Origin: Welwitschia mirabilis
Lineage: Eukaryota; Gnetophyta; Gnetopsida; Welwitschiales
Direction: 5' to 3'
NCBI GenBank assembly: GCA_051453625.1
Contig: JBOZIK010000001.1
Location: 85,589,366-85,625,491, forward strand
DNA: 36,126 nucleotides
This document shows positions 1-11,500 of this stretch, in pieces; the first letter of the stretch is position 1; each line of letters starts with the position of its first letter. Made by a program: the position numbers and the translations under genes. The notes beneath the pieces were generated by a model. That model searched no databases. It worked only from the letters and a program-made list of their open reading frames with translations, and had not been told where the DNA came from.

Positions 1-19
1 TAATTTTAAACTAGCTTAG

Positions 20-330
20 CAAAATTATATAGTAATAGAAAAAGAATTTAGTAGTAGTAATGGCATTAGAAAAAATTTTGACATTATATTTTAGGTTACA
101 AAGTAAAAGTTCATATTGACCATAGTGCCATTAGATTTCTAATGAGTAAGAAAGAAGCAAACTCAAGAATTATGAAATGGGTATTATTAATTCAATACTT
201 TGATCTAAAAATCATTGATAGGAAGGGGTAAAATATCTTAGCAGATTACTTATCAATTTTAGAGTTTCTAGATGAAGAGTATATTAACATAAGAGATTAT
301 TTTCTCAATGAGCACCTTTTTTTAGATAAT
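20..330 (+). pseudogene. Ty3/gypsy RNase H domain (C-terminal part), decayed
   Basis: RNase H of retrotransposons removes RNA from the RNA:DNA hybrid during reverse transcription. Visible pieces are IEKE near 33, then HYILGYKVKVHIDHSAIRF (about 82-140), KWVLLIQYFDLKIIDRKG and ADYLS near 240-260. These match the end of the plant Ty3/gypsy RNase H domain, where a DHSAL-like block is followed by a W-LLLQEFD-like block and ADxLS. Frame changes occur before position 90 and a stop (TAA) follows DRKG. The domain runs straight towards the integrase with no obvious second (archaeal-type) RNase H between them, which argues against a typical Tat element. Confidence 0.8.
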
Positions 331-334
331 CAAA

Positions 335-1640
335 AATCCGTGGTATGCTGACATTGTCAACATTCTTGTAAGTAAAAGATTACCATCTTTTATGACTTAT
401 TATGAAACACAAAAATTATCAAGGGAGTCTATAAATTATATTTGTCATGATAAGATGTTATTTAAAGAATAAAAGACCATGTATTTAGATTATACATAAA
501 GTAAAACTTAAAATAAGAAATTTTAAAGAAAGCTCACGAGGAAGAAGGAGGAAGACATTATGGTGCAAAGAGAACAGGAATGCAAACTCTTCATATGGGA
601 TACTATTATCCCACCATATTCAAGATGTAAACACCTATATCCAAGGTTATAATAGAGTTGGAGAGACGCCACATTTAGCTAAAAGTTAGAAATTCCACAA
701 TAATGGATTTGAATGGCTAAATCTTTTGATGTTAAAGAAATAGATTTTATTGGACCTATCAATCCTTTATCTTTTGGAAAGAAATACATTTTATTCTAGG
801 TTGATTACTTTACTAAATAGGCTAAGGCTAAGGTTCTAATCAATTGTTCTTCCCAAATCATAGTTAACGTTTTTCTTAAAAATATCATCAACCCATTTAG
901 AGCCCTCCAAAGTCTTATATCTGATAGGGGAACTCATGTTAGTAGTGAAGTTTTTTGAGAAAATTTTGACCAATCTTAGAATCCATTACAAATTCTCTAT
1001 TACCTATCACCCACAATCTAATGGCTAAGCTAAAGTAACTAATAGAAAACTCAATAGAATATTGATAAAGTTATAATTAATAATAAAAATGATTGATTTG
1101 ATAAGTTAAATAAAGCTCTATGAGCTTATAAAATAACTTTAAAACATACTATAGGATTTACTCCATATAAATTAGTCTATGGAAAAAATGTCATTCTATC
1201 AATTGAATTTAGAAAAAAAATGTTTAAATTAGTTATAATTAAAATGTAATTTAGATATAGTTCAAAAATAATGGATAGAAAATGTAAATATTTTAGATGA
1301 AAATAGGAAAGGAGCTCTTCGACATAAAGAACTTATATAACAAAAAACTAAAATATATCATGATAATAGAATAAGGAAAACAAACTTTAATGTAGAATAT
1401 TCTGTATTAATTTATGATCCTACAAAAATCCATTCAAAATACAAATATAAATAAAATTAGCTAGGACCCTATACCATAATAAATATTATAGGGAATGAAG
1501 CCATAGAAATCTATGATCTTGATGAAAGAGTAACCTACTAAGTTAATGGATAAAGAGTAAGGTTGTATTATGATCATAAATCCATACTTAATTATTTAGG
1601 AAACCTTGATAAGAAGGAAAGAATACTTTCACTCTACCTC
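335..1640 (+). pseudogene. Ty3/gypsy integrase, decayed
   Basis: Integrase inserts the cDNA copy into the host chromosome. The N-terminal region begins at WYADIVN (about 340) and contains GGRHYGAKRTG (near 550), a degraded zinc-binding region. The catalytic core shows EIDFIGPINP (first Asp codon 743-745), SDRGTH (second Asp codon 923-925) and YHPQSNG (about 1005-1025). The third catalytic residue, expected as Glu two codons after the NG* site, reads Lys (aaa, 1032-1034). ALWAY-like and TPYKLVYGK blocks follow near 1110-1190, then LGPYTIINIIGNEAIEI and VNG*RV (stop 1551-1553). Several stops fall where the family has Gln or Trp, for example TAA at 1026-1028 after HPQSNG. No chromodomain is visible after it. 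Confidence 0.88.
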
Positions 1641-2510
1641 TTAAATAAAGCTCTAGAATTAGATAATAAAAAGAACATGTTATTTCTTTAAAGTTTATTC
1701 ATTCTACCAATTTACCAATTTGTTTAAGGTGAATGAAATGATTATAAATCAAGAAGTAAACTCAAAGTCTTCAATAGGTAATTATGCATTATCTTTATTA
1801 ATAATATTGAGAAGACACATTCCATCACATAATAAAATACCTTATAAGAATATAAATATAATAATAATAATAATAAAGGATGTACCACAATGTTCTATTT
1901 CAAGTGTACTAGGGAAAATATTCTCGAGAAGGGCCTTTGGTAATATAATATGGTAGCTATGAGAACTTTACTAAGGGTTTAGTTAATCACAATGTAGATA
2001 TTAAAAAACAAATAAATAAAAATAAAATAAAATAAAATATTATGGCTTCTTACTCCTCTAACAATGATTGCATTCTCCTCATTATGGTTAATCTAAGCTG
2101 TGAAAAATGAAAAGTGAAGGAATCTTTATGCCCCAAGGATTATCTAAGACACAAACTAGAACCTTATCATAACTAGAGATCAAAAAAGAAAAGAAACTAG
2201 AAGGAAATATTTTATTCTATGATGGAATGTGTATCCAAATATTTTCAATTTAATAGAATATACAATTATTAAATTTTATTTAAGCTAAGAGAAAACTTCA
2301 AAGTTTTAAATCAATTTGCATAATCTTAATAATTTGATGAATTATTTAGTTTAAATTTCCTTTAATAGAATAGATGTGTCCATAATAAAGTAAAAATAGT
2401 AAAGAATAAATTATTTGAGATAAGACTCAAAAAATTTATTAAGAAAAGTAATTATTTCATTTAATTACATAAGTAAAAAATGGAAAACACTTTTGAAATC
2501 CTTAAATAAA
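1641..2510. other. Non-coding AT-rich stretch downstream of the gypsy pol remnant
   Basis: I see no protein motif here on either strand. By position it should be the 3' spacer and perhaps the start of the 3' LTR of the element on the left. A 78-codon open frame at 1720-1956 is simple ATA/AAT-rich sequence and resembles nothing. A short ATA/ATAA-rich run lies near 1850-1880 and another AAATA-rich run near 2005-2040. Confidence 0.5.
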
Positions 2511-3071
2511 CTACTGCTTAACTTTAGTACCTAAATTCTTAAAGTAACTATAAAACTTATTCCTCCTATGAGGATGCCTAGTCTTTAATTTTGACCTTAT
2601 AAAATTCTCACTTGAGGGTAAGATATACATCTCATCTAGAGTTTCAGTTAGCATATCAATCTCTTTTGAATGGCTAGCTAAAAGTTTTAATAAGGTTTAG
2701 AATTCCATATTATCCTCTATATTTTTCATATGAAATCTTAATGCAACTAAGCTTAGGATAAGATTGGTTACCTGAAGCTAATTAACATTCTTATCCAAAA
2801 CTTATATCTGCCTAGCTAGCTGATCCAAAGAGATGTTATAAGTAGACTTTTTATAATTGAGCTGCAATGTAGTCCTCAACCTTAGATACTCACTCACTAA
2901 GTGATGAATTAAAGACACAAAGCTTGAACTAATGAAACCACTCTTGAAGTGATCCTTACTAGCCTTAGTAATAAAAGAATCTAAAGCATATAAAACCTTA
3001 ATAGTCAATTTGTAATCATAGTATGAAAAGTACTAAACTACATTTTGAGACTTAATAGATACTTGAGGTGA
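2511..3071 (-). pseudogene. Decayed antisense frame of unknown family, possible retrotransposon antisense ORF
   Basis: On the minus strand one frame can be followed for 187 codons (3071 down to 2511) with no frameshift. It is broken by stops at 3033-3035 (TAG), 2802-2804 (TAA), 2778-2780 (TAG) and 2697-2699 (TAA), and ends at TAG 2511-2513. All four internal stops could come from Gln codons by one C-to-T change. The composition looks like protein: a basic, hydrophilic, leucine-patterned segment around DQLARQI, NLILSLVALRFHMKNIED and TLLKLLASHSKEIDML that looks coiled-coil-like, then a basic tail (KLKTRHPHRRNKF). I do not recognise the family. It lies downstream of, and opposite to, the plus-strand gypsy pol, as does the antisense ORF of the maize Grande element (Tat group). 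Whether it belongs to that element is an inference. It could instead be a gag-like or host-derived fragment. Confidence 0.5.
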
Positions 3072-3816
3072 TTAAAGGTCTATAATGCTAATGCACATAT
3101 ATATTTGTCAGGACTCAAGCTGAATAAACAACACTTCACATTTTTTATGCCAGAGGCAGAAATAGGAGAAGAAGAAAAAGTATAATCCATGGAGATTAAA
3201 GGATGAAAGAAGATAAAAGAGTAGAAGTTAACTAAGTAAAAAGATTCTCAAGTTTAGATGGAAAGTGGTGGATCTTAAGAATGAAAGAAATACAATTTAT
3301 GGTACAAATTATACCCTTCTATCTAACTAGTGTAATTCAAGAAAGTTATCTAATGTATATATGTTTGTTTTTAAAGTGAAATATTTGATAAAACCAATAT
3401 ACCTATTTTACTAAACAACAAAAGTATTCCAAGTATCATCACATATATTTAAGTGGATCTCAAATTAAGAAATTTCAAACTGATCAAGATTTAATCTAAA
3501 GTCATGACCTTATATTGATTTATGCTTATTTTGGATTTTCTAGGCTATATGCCACTACAAGGGTCCATCAAATATTGCTATTGTAAATCACATCATCAAA
3601 TAATTACCACAAACTTGTAGATGAATTTTAATTAAGAGAAAATTTTTAAATCATATTTAATAACTCAAAAAAAGATTTTCTTTTATTTTTCAAGAAAGGA
3701 TAAGAAAGAAAACTTAATGGTGTTTTTTTCTAGTAGAATTTTATTACAATTCAAACCTTCAAATCATCAAAAGAAGAAAGATTACTTGGCTTAGTTACAT
3801 CAATCAAAGGCCAAAA
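3072..3816. other. AT-rich stretch with no recognised feature
   Basis: No protein motif or clear repeat unit was found on either strand. The sequence resembles decayed LTR or spacer DNA by composition only. Confidence 0.4.
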
Positions 3817-4122
3817 CTTTGAATCAACTTTTAGATTAGCCCTTCAAAGCTTAAATCCTTTAGTTAATATCAATTCAAAGTGAAAAAAATTTGAATTGGA
3901 TTTTAAGCCAAATTATTCATCTTCCTTACTTTGAAAACCTACATTCAAATAAGTATCTCAAGATTAACTAGAACTTACTTGAAGTTGAGACTTTGAATTA
4001 TATTTCAATCCAATCTTAGTATTTTAAGATAGATCTTTGGCTCATAATTTCTAAAAGTTAACTAATACAAACCCAAAGCTGAAGCTTTGGACTAGATTTT
4101 AAGCTAGCTTTAATCCTTTGAA
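3817..4122. repeat. Cluster of CTTTGAA / TTCAAAG heptamers
   Basis: Six exact copies of a 7-mer or its complement lie within 306 bp: CTTTGAA at 3817, 3929, 3991 and 4116, and TTCAAAG at 3843 and 3874. Near-copies (TTCAAAT, GCTTTGG) lie between and just outside them. With this base composition fewer than one copy would be expected by a rough estimate. The copies are scattered in both orientations and not in a strict tandem, which resembles the short repeated motifs of a retrotransposon U3 region. Function unknown. Confidence 0.55.
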
Positions 4123-4158
4123 CTTGTATTTTTAAGAGGGATATTTAATTTTTGATAA

Positions 4159-4171
4159 CCCCCCTCAACTT
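4159..4171 (-). other. Candidate polypurine tract (minus strand)
   Basis: The minus strand reads AAGTTGAGGGGGG, a purine tract of the kind found directly upstream of a 3' LTR. If it is one, an LTR would run leftward from about 4158 and would contain the heptamer cluster at 3817-4122. The next bases are TT rather than the usual LTR start TG, so the call is weak. Confidence 0.25.
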
Positions 4172-4370
4172 CTCTCTATACTCTAGCATAAGATTTTATT
4201 CTTTTCCTTTTACTTATACCTACCTTTATTATGATAATAGTAGGAATTTAAATGAACCTGTTGAGAACTCTTAAGTCCTTAATAACCATATTTGAACTTC
4301 TTTAATTGTCTTCATAATGTATTTGATAATACCCATTGATAACTTGCAAGTCCTTGATGATCCTCATCAA
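4172..4370. other. AT-rich sequence left of an assembly gap
   Basis: No motif was recognised. The open frames that run through the neighbouring N run exist only because N codons contain no stops. Confidence 0.4.
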
Positions 4371-5117
4371 NNNNNNNNNNNNNNNNNNNNNNNNNNNNNN
4401 NNNNNNNNNNNNNNNNNNNNNNNNNNNNNNNNNNNNNNNNNNNNNNNNNNNNNNNNNNNNNNNNNNNNNNNNNNNNNNNNNNNNNNNNNNNNNNNNNNNN
4501 NNNNNNNNNNNNNNNNNNNNNNNNNNNNNNNNNNNNNNNNNNNNNNNNNNNNNNNNNNNNNNNNNNNNNNNNNNNNNNNNNNNNNNNNNNNNNNNNNNNN
4601 NNNNNNNNNNNNNNNNNNNNNNNNNNNNNNNNNNNNNNNNNNNNNNNNNNNNNNNNNNNNNNNNNNNNNNNNNNNNNNNNNNNNNNNNNNNNNNNNNNNN
4701 NNNNNNNNNNNNNNNNNNNNNNNNNNNNNNNNNNNNNNNNNNNNNNNNNNNNNNNNNNNNNNNNNNNNNNNNNNNNNNNNNNNNNNNNNNNNNNNNNNNN
4801 NNNNNNNNNNNNNNNNNNNNNNNNNNNNNNNNNNNNNNNNNNNNNNNNNNNNNNNNNNNNNNNNNNNNNNNNNNNNNNNNNNNNNNNNNNNNNNNNNNNN
4901 NNNNNNNNNNNNNNNNNNNNNNNNNNNNNNNNNNNNNNNNNNNNNNNNNNNNNNNNNNNNNNNNNNNNNNNNNNNNNNNNNNNNNNNNNNNNNNNNNNNN
5001 NNNNNNNNNNNNNNNNNNNNNNNNNNNNNNNNNNNNNNNNNNNNNNNNNNNNNNNNNNNNNNNNNNNNNNNNNNNNNNNNNNNNNNNNNNNNNNNNNNNN
5101 NNNNNNNNNNNNNNNNN
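4371..5117. other. Assembly gap, 747 N
   Basis: The run consists of N only and no sequence content can be inferred. The gap falls in repeat-like DNA. Confidence 0.99.
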
Positions 5118-5546
5118 ACTTTCCAATTATTTCATCATTTCACTTAAAGTAATTCTCAATGGTTCCTCTCCATTTTTGACAACCTTTATCACAATGTCAA
5201 CTTCATGTTGTGTCAACCATATAAGCACCCATAATGTCAACTCTAACTCAATTAAAATTTTATGCTCACACTATACTAGCATGGGATTTGATCCCATCTA
5301 GTACCATCAAAGTATGACAAGTCTTAGTCTAATCTATTGTAGATTTAGTTTAAATCATAATTACTCTTTAATCATATGAAATTAATGCATTGTTAGTATG
5401 AGTTCTCAACCATATTAAGCAAAATTAGATTTGTAACTTTTGCATTTCTCATTCTCTTGTATTTTTATGCTTTATCATGTTTTCTCTTATTTTTAATTCA
5501 TGGCAAGATAAATTCACATAAATGTTTTAAGTTAAATCTTAACTTC
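5118..5546 (+). other. Possible end of a plus-strand LTR
   Basis: This segment lies just before a primer-binding-site-like sequence and so would be the 3' part (R/U5) of a 5' LTR if that site is real. It has a T-rich tail with TTTCTCATTCTCTTG near 5443-5458. It also contains a short perfect palindrome-like arm, TGGGATTTGATCCCA, at about 5282-5296. The LTR start would lie in the gap or further left. Confidence 0.25.
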
Positions 5547-5558
5547 TAGTATCAAAGT
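5547..5558 (+). other. Decayed primer binding site candidate (initiator tRNA-Met)
   Basis: TAGTATCAAAGT matches the plant initiator tRNA-Met primer binding site TGGTATCAGAGC except for two G-to-A and one C-to-T transitions, the changes expected from deamination. It would mark the boundary between a 5' LTR on the left and the internal region on the right of a plus-strand element. A chance match is possible because the window is long and AT-rich. Confidence 0.35.
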
Positions 5559-5631
5559 TCCTGGAAAAAAATCAAGGATATCCTTAAAAAGGAAATCAAA
5601 GAGAGCTTCTAATAGAAAGGTTAGTTATCAC

Positions 5632-5910
5632 ATGAGATTCAATGGTCTTCTTTATGACTGTTCTTGTAATAGAATTCTAAAATGTTTACAAGAAATATGT
5701 TTTGCACTAAGTTTTGAATAGAAGAATTTCTTAAAAAAGCTAAGTAGAATATCAAGGGAAATGAATATCTTCTCCAAACAAATGCAAATTATGCTTTTTA
5801 GGAAGCAGATTAATAATGAATTGAATACAATTAATGTTAAGGTGACCCTTTTTTTAAGAAAGAGGAAAGCTTCCAAGAGACAAGGAAGTGAAAACAAGCA
5901 AAGTAAGTAG
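5632..5910 (+). pseudogene. Short decayed frame after the primer-site candidate, unknown product
   Basis: Starting at ATG 5632, one frame can be followed for 92 codons to TAG 5908, interrupted by a single TAG at 5719-5721. The second half is basic and hydrophilic, including KNFLKKLSRISREMN and then FLRKRKASKRQGSENK. It lies about 75 bp downstream of the primer-binding-site candidate, where a gag gene would begin, but I see no gag motif such as a CCHC knuckle. A 103-codon frame on the opposite strand over the same bases is hydrophobic (Leu/Phe/Ile-rich) and looks like its shadow. The frame may be random. Confidence 0.22.
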
Positions 5911-8513
5911 GTTATATTTTCAAAAGTATTTTTCTCAATGAAGGATTCTTGTATAAACTTCATGAATTCTATGCAAGAAATTCATGGCCTTTAGAATATA
6001 AAGTAACTAATGTAAACAAAGTAAACCATGACTGCTTTTATGTAACTGTTGAGGTTAAAAGTGCTAATTTTAAGTATGAAAAGTAAGAACAATTGTGAAT
6101 CACTAAAATTGCAGCATAGGAATCTATAACTTCTAATTTTCTAAGTTTCTTGTACTATGAATGTGATTTGGGCAATCCACCCTTCTGAGGAATGTCCTAA
6201 ACACCCTCGACTTGAGTTCACTTTTTTAAGCTCTTGTAAGTACTTTACTTTTAAGGTATTAACAAAAATTTAAGCTTGAGGGAACTGATAAGGATAAATT
6301 TTATGTAAATATTGCTTATTAATGAAGTGTTTTTCCTTGTCTCAATTATATATTTCAATAATAAATAGATGTTTTTATTTATTTTTATGCTTACTAATAA
6401 ATAGGTTAGTTAGCTAGTATTAGTAGGTTAGTATGCATATATTTTATTGTTATGTTTCAGGTAAAAGATATGAATTGGCATGAAGATAATAGATAAGGTT
6501 GAGGTAGTAAATCATCATAACATCCCAAATAATATACTTATTCCTCAAGAGCAAAGAATGGAAATTAAAAAAAACTAACAATGGTATAAGATTGTGATCA
6601 CCACCAAAGGTAAGGATCTTTTTGGCAAAAAGCTTTTAGAAATAGACAAGACAAGAAGATCAAGTAAGGGAACTTTGACTAGCCTACAAAGGTGTTAGCA
6701 ACATTTTCCTACATTCCATATTATTGCCTATAAAGAAGAACACAATTTGTCAGTTCATCTTTATGTAACAATTGGTATTTCAATATAAAGCTAAAAAGAA
6801 TTTGAGTATCATTGTGTGCATACTTTATTACTTAAAAAGGTAATTTTTTTTTTAATTTCACTCATATTTATGTAGCTAAATATAAACTAGGATAATTTTG
6901 GTCCTTAGAAATAAGTATTACTCAGTAATTCGTTTAATCATTATTATGTTTGATTTCTTTTAGTACTTTCCCTTAGTGTAATATATGTACTTAGTAATTA
7001 AACTTAAATAAATAACCTAACTAGTTTAAGTAACTTCATTACAAGACTAATGTGATGATGAATTTTGAACTAAATGGTTAAGTCTCAACTAGTTTTTTAG
7101 TAAGCATTTGATGTATTTTTATTGAATTATGTGTTCTTATTTTAGGTTAGTGGTAGCATAGTTTCTATATTTTTCTATGATTATTTTATAGTTTCTAATA
7201 TTGTTTTGTGATATTTTTAATACTTATTTTTATCATATAAGCCATCCATCACTAACTTTCTTACATGTATACTCATTTTTAAAAACTTTTGTGCATTATC
7301 TAACTCATAAAAAACCTTTTTCTAGGGTTAATACCATTAGAAAATAGGGGATGTAGTATAATTTTATATTTTCTACTAATGAATATTGTTATAGACAATA
7401 ATTATTTTATGAATTATAATATTTCCTTTTACCTCATTTGTATATTAGACATTAGATATAGGATACTAAAGAAAGATAAATAAAGGGTTAAGAGAGAGCA
7501 CATGATCTTCTTTAAGTAACTCTTTAGAAATTATTTTATTATACTATGTGATATATTAAAAGCATCTAATTCTATATTTTTTGCATAATTCATGAGACAC
7601 GTTTTCACACATCTAGGTTGTATATGTTAGAAGATCACAGCATGTAGTGAAGTAGACTTGATATCCATAGAGGGAGATCTCATGTTAGCACATTGGTTTT
7701 CTAAGGAGAAATGGTAAAATCCTGTTGATATCCTTACTTAATATATTCATTTATATTTTTAATAGTTTACTTTTCTAAGATGATCATTATTAGATAGCAT
7801 AGTTTTAATATGTGTACTTTTCTTAGTAAAAAGTGAGAAATGTATGGGTTTTAAAGGAGGGAAAATTTGGTGGAGAATGAAATTATTATTAATACATACC
7901 TAAATAATAATATTTTTGATGAATGCCTATGGGATGGATATGTAAAAGTGCTTATATAGGATTTTATGAATCGCAATTCCACCACATATAAATGTGTTTC
8001 CACTAGCTCAAACATGCTATTTAATGCACTAGGAAACGCCATTATTAACCTATTATCTTGTTTTATGACAAGTATGTTGATTATGGAAATGTTATATGTG
8101 GCATGTAAAAGTTATCCATTCCTCATTTAATAGAATACGTTAGCATATTTTTCTTTCCTATACATGATATATCTTGAGATTTAGATTTACTTCTAAATGC
8201 TTTAATAAAACTATTATCATAGGGCTATAGTTATGGACTTTGATATTGAACTTGAGCTATAGGAATAACTATGGGACATCATTAGTTAATTGTATGAGAA
8301 CTATTATTTCTCTTAATATAGTAAGTAACTATGACATTACTATTGTATATTTATTTACATTAATAATTTTGTATTTAATATTTATATTTAAATTCCTCTA
8401 TACTTTTATCCTATTATTATAGATCAAAAGAAGTATTCCATTGTATTGGGAATAAGTACTAAAACAAGTGTATCCCACTAAACTGGTCTATGGTAACAAT
8501 TCTTAGATTAATC
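5911..8513. other. AT-rich stretch without recognised genes; weak LTR-start candidate at 6286
   Basis: I find no protein motif on either strand. At 6271-6285 the plus strand reads TAAGCTTGAGGGAAC and is followed by TGATAAGG at 6286, which could be a short purine tract and an LTR start, but nothing supports it beyond position. A TATA-like CCTATAAAGAAG lies near 6727-6738. Open frames at 7851-8042 and 8240-8422 are short, AT-driven and motif-free. Confidence 0.35.
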
Positions 8514-8551
8514 NNNNNNNNNNNNNNNNNNNNNNNNNNNNNNNNNNNNNN
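8514..8551. other. Assembly gap, 38 N
   Basis: N only. Confidence 0.99.
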
Positions 8552-11500
8552 CATGTTTCCAACACTGACCTTTTTGTTTAGCACATTTTTATTTCTTTTA
8601 ATTCCATAGAAAGGAAGTTTATAATTTAGAATTCACTCTTCAAATTTAATTCATTAATTCAACCTTTTGTAAATTACTAGGGTTCCAAATATCATTTTAG
8701 CATGAGAAATATGCACTATCAAACCCCTTTATTCTTAGCTTATCTTTTCTTCTTAACTTCTTGAAAGGATTCTTTCTTACATTTTAGATTAATAAATATG
8801 AATGACCATAGTGCCAACATGAAAATTTTAAGAATTAAGAGAACTACATTTAGTTTAATAGATTACAATATGTTATAATAAAACATTAGATTATCTTTAT
8901 ATTTCTTTTACATGCACCTTTAATAAATTTACTAGCATACTCTAGATTGTTACTAATAACATGTAAAAATTAGCATTTACACCTAGCATATTAGAGCAAT
9001 TTAGCTTAGGAAAAGATATTAAAATAACTATTTTATCATGAACTTATCTCTTTTGTTATTTTAAATATAATTTATGAACTTAATGCATTTTCTTATGACA
9101 ATTTTAATTTAATAACATATCAAAACTTGAAGATAATTTGGCAAAAACCATTAGTACTACTATGTAGGTCATTAGTGCTACTAGTCCTTTAGGGTAGAAT
9201 ACTTTAAAACTACATTATAGAGCTATCTCAAGGAAGTAATCAATTTCCAATTATAGGGTTAGCTAGTTATGGCACTAAACTTTGACAAAATACATGTTCA
9301 TAAAAGTGTCAAGTTTTTAATTGTAAATCTGAAAATATAAAACCCTAATTGAGGAATCCTTATTAAAATTAAAATAGTAAGAATCATAAACAAGATTTGT
9401 CAAAAATTAAATCTTTATTTCTCCATATTAGTCATCATCCCTTATTAAAATGAAGAGCTTGCTTTTAAAGATAAGCATGCCATTAGGGCTTCACTAAGGT
9501 TTTCATGTTTTCCTAGGTGTGTAATCATGGTGTACATATATATCTTAGAAATTCCCTCCTTAACATGAAAATACACTTTCTTCCAAATGAAAACAGGAGA
9601 ACCCAATGGAAAACCTTAGGAATATAGCCTACAATAGAAACCGTCTTAAAGAAGTTTTTATGTGAGGGAGCTAATTCATTCAAGAAGTCATTAATTTATT
9701 GCTATATATCCCATAGTAGATGATGAATCCTAAACTTTAGAATGAATAAGGTATTAATAGTCAATATTTTACATTTTTTTTAAAACTTTAATACTACATT
9801 TAGAGGTATTATTGGACTTTTTAGGTGATAGGTACATTTCACATTTAATGAACTTAAAATGATGCATTATGATCTATTTCAAGGCTCTTTCTGGAACTTG
9901 TTATTGGAAGATTAAAACTAAGGGCAAAAATGTAAATCATGGATGGCTACTTTAGCATCGAAGCTCTATAGATGATTGATAGTTCCTTTCGCATGATCAT
10001 ATATCATCACTTACTAATGTAATGATTCCAACTCATTTTGACACTATATTCATGATATTAGATGATATTAGAGGCTTTCAAAACATCACTACTTTATAAA
10101 ATTGCATTTTAGGAGCCATACTTTATTTATTTCTAGTCATTATTTGAGTTGAAATTAACAAATCCATGTATTATAAGCCTTAAAGGATAAAATTAAACTA
10201 TGTTTTTTTTTTAATCTTTAGTAAGTATGTATGAAACTAGTTATGGTGCTAAAGCATCAATTTCAAGAGTAAAATGATGTTGTAGTGCCATGTGATATTT
10301 TTACAAAATAAGACTTAAATCACATGTGAATTTGTAGTGGTTTTAGTAACTCCTTAACCTGTAACTCATCCTAGAGCACCTATGAAGACTCCCCTCAGTG
10401 TCCATACCAATAGCACATCGTTATCACATCATTAGATATCATTATTATTCCATGTTTATGTTAATATTTATATTCTAAAGCATTGAAAGAATATTTTTCA
10501 TCATTTCCCTCTTATTTCTCTTCATTTTCAAGTTGATCTTATCTCTATATCAACTTTATAAATCTTTTGCATTCTTCATTATCATATTTTTCTTTTACTC
10601 CTAAACTCTTTTATACACCATTCTACATCACCTTTTCTCCAATTTCTAACCATCCAAAGGGCATTACAAGGGTGATGAAGTGCACATAATCCAGCAATGT
10701 AGGAGTTAGAGAAAGTATTAAATATTATAAGTAATTAGATGGAGGATTAATGAAGAGGGCTATTATTTCATTTAAATTAATAATTATTTCTTTTCATTAT
10801 GTTTTTTAATAATTTTATTACTTGATTTATGCATTTTTATCATGATTTTCGTTCAATGTAATTAGACTTCTTATAGCTTATAGCATAAGTGGTGCTAATT
10901 AGATTATAGAACAATTAATACTTTTCATAGAGATCTAAGTTTTTCATGTTTTTTCACTTCATGTAAAAAGAAATTATGGTTTTTTTTTCCTTCTCTCTTG
11001 TTTCATATATTCTTTTTATTTTCTAGTACATTTCTCATAACTCCACTTTTCTGCTAAGACAATTAATGTTGAATCTCTATTTTCTTCTCTCCAATAATAG
11101 TAGTATGGTGTGTAATTTTTTTATTTCTATTTTCTAAAATTAAAATTATTTCTTTTTGTAAGAATTCTTTTCTCTTTCTTCTTCCTTCTAAAAATCAAAG
11201 TAGAATAGTTAATTTTAGCGCTTGCTCCAGCCCTAATATTTTCTCTGCAACTCTAATGGTTCTCAAACATTGTTAGTAGATTCCTTTTATAACTTAGAAA
11301 CTTTTTATTTTCAAAGTGTTAAATCCCAAATTTGGCCTATAAAATCATGTTTTTGGCCATTTTCAATCTTAGTTGCAGGCTTACTTGGATAAATTTCTAA
11401 ACTATCAAATCATTTTTTTATTTTGCATTAGTAATTTTCTTAGTTATTTTTAATGTTATTTTAGAAATTTGAGATTCTATCTTATAGTATTTTCAACTAC

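Larger units (their letters stand above)
1..1640 (+). mobile_element. Ty3/gypsy LTR-retrotransposon remnant, 3' part of pol (non-chromodomain type)
   Basis: The plus strand reads in order the end of RNase H, the integrase zinc-binding region, the integrase core and the integrase C-terminus, which is the Ty3/gypsy order. gag, protease and reverse transcriptase would lie left of the window. The integrase tail ends in a GPY-type module followed by VNG*RV and no chromodomain is visible, which fits the Athila/Tat side of plant Ty3/gypsy elements rather than chromoviruses; the exact lineage is an inference. There are many in-frame stops and several frame changes, so the copy is dead. The right boundary is unknown: I could not place a polypurine tract or LTR start with confidence. 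Confidence 0.85.

Noticed and set aside
1720-1956. 78-codon plus-strand frame
   Set aside because: It is a low-complexity Ile/Asn-rich translation of AT repeats with no motif.
4302-5301. Open frames of about 275-320 codons
   Set aside because: They are almost entirely N from the assembly gap. The same applies to frames across 24372-24923 and 30605-30769.
5652-5963. 103-codon minus-strand hydrophobic frame resembling a membrane protein
   Set aside because: It is the complement of a more protein-like plus-strand frame. Leu/Phe/Ile richness comes from A/G-rich sequence on the other strand.
7851-8422. Frames of about 60 codons at 7851-8042 (minus) and 8240-8422 (plus)
   Set aside because: They are short, hydrophobic from AT-rich composition, and have no neighbouring coding signal.
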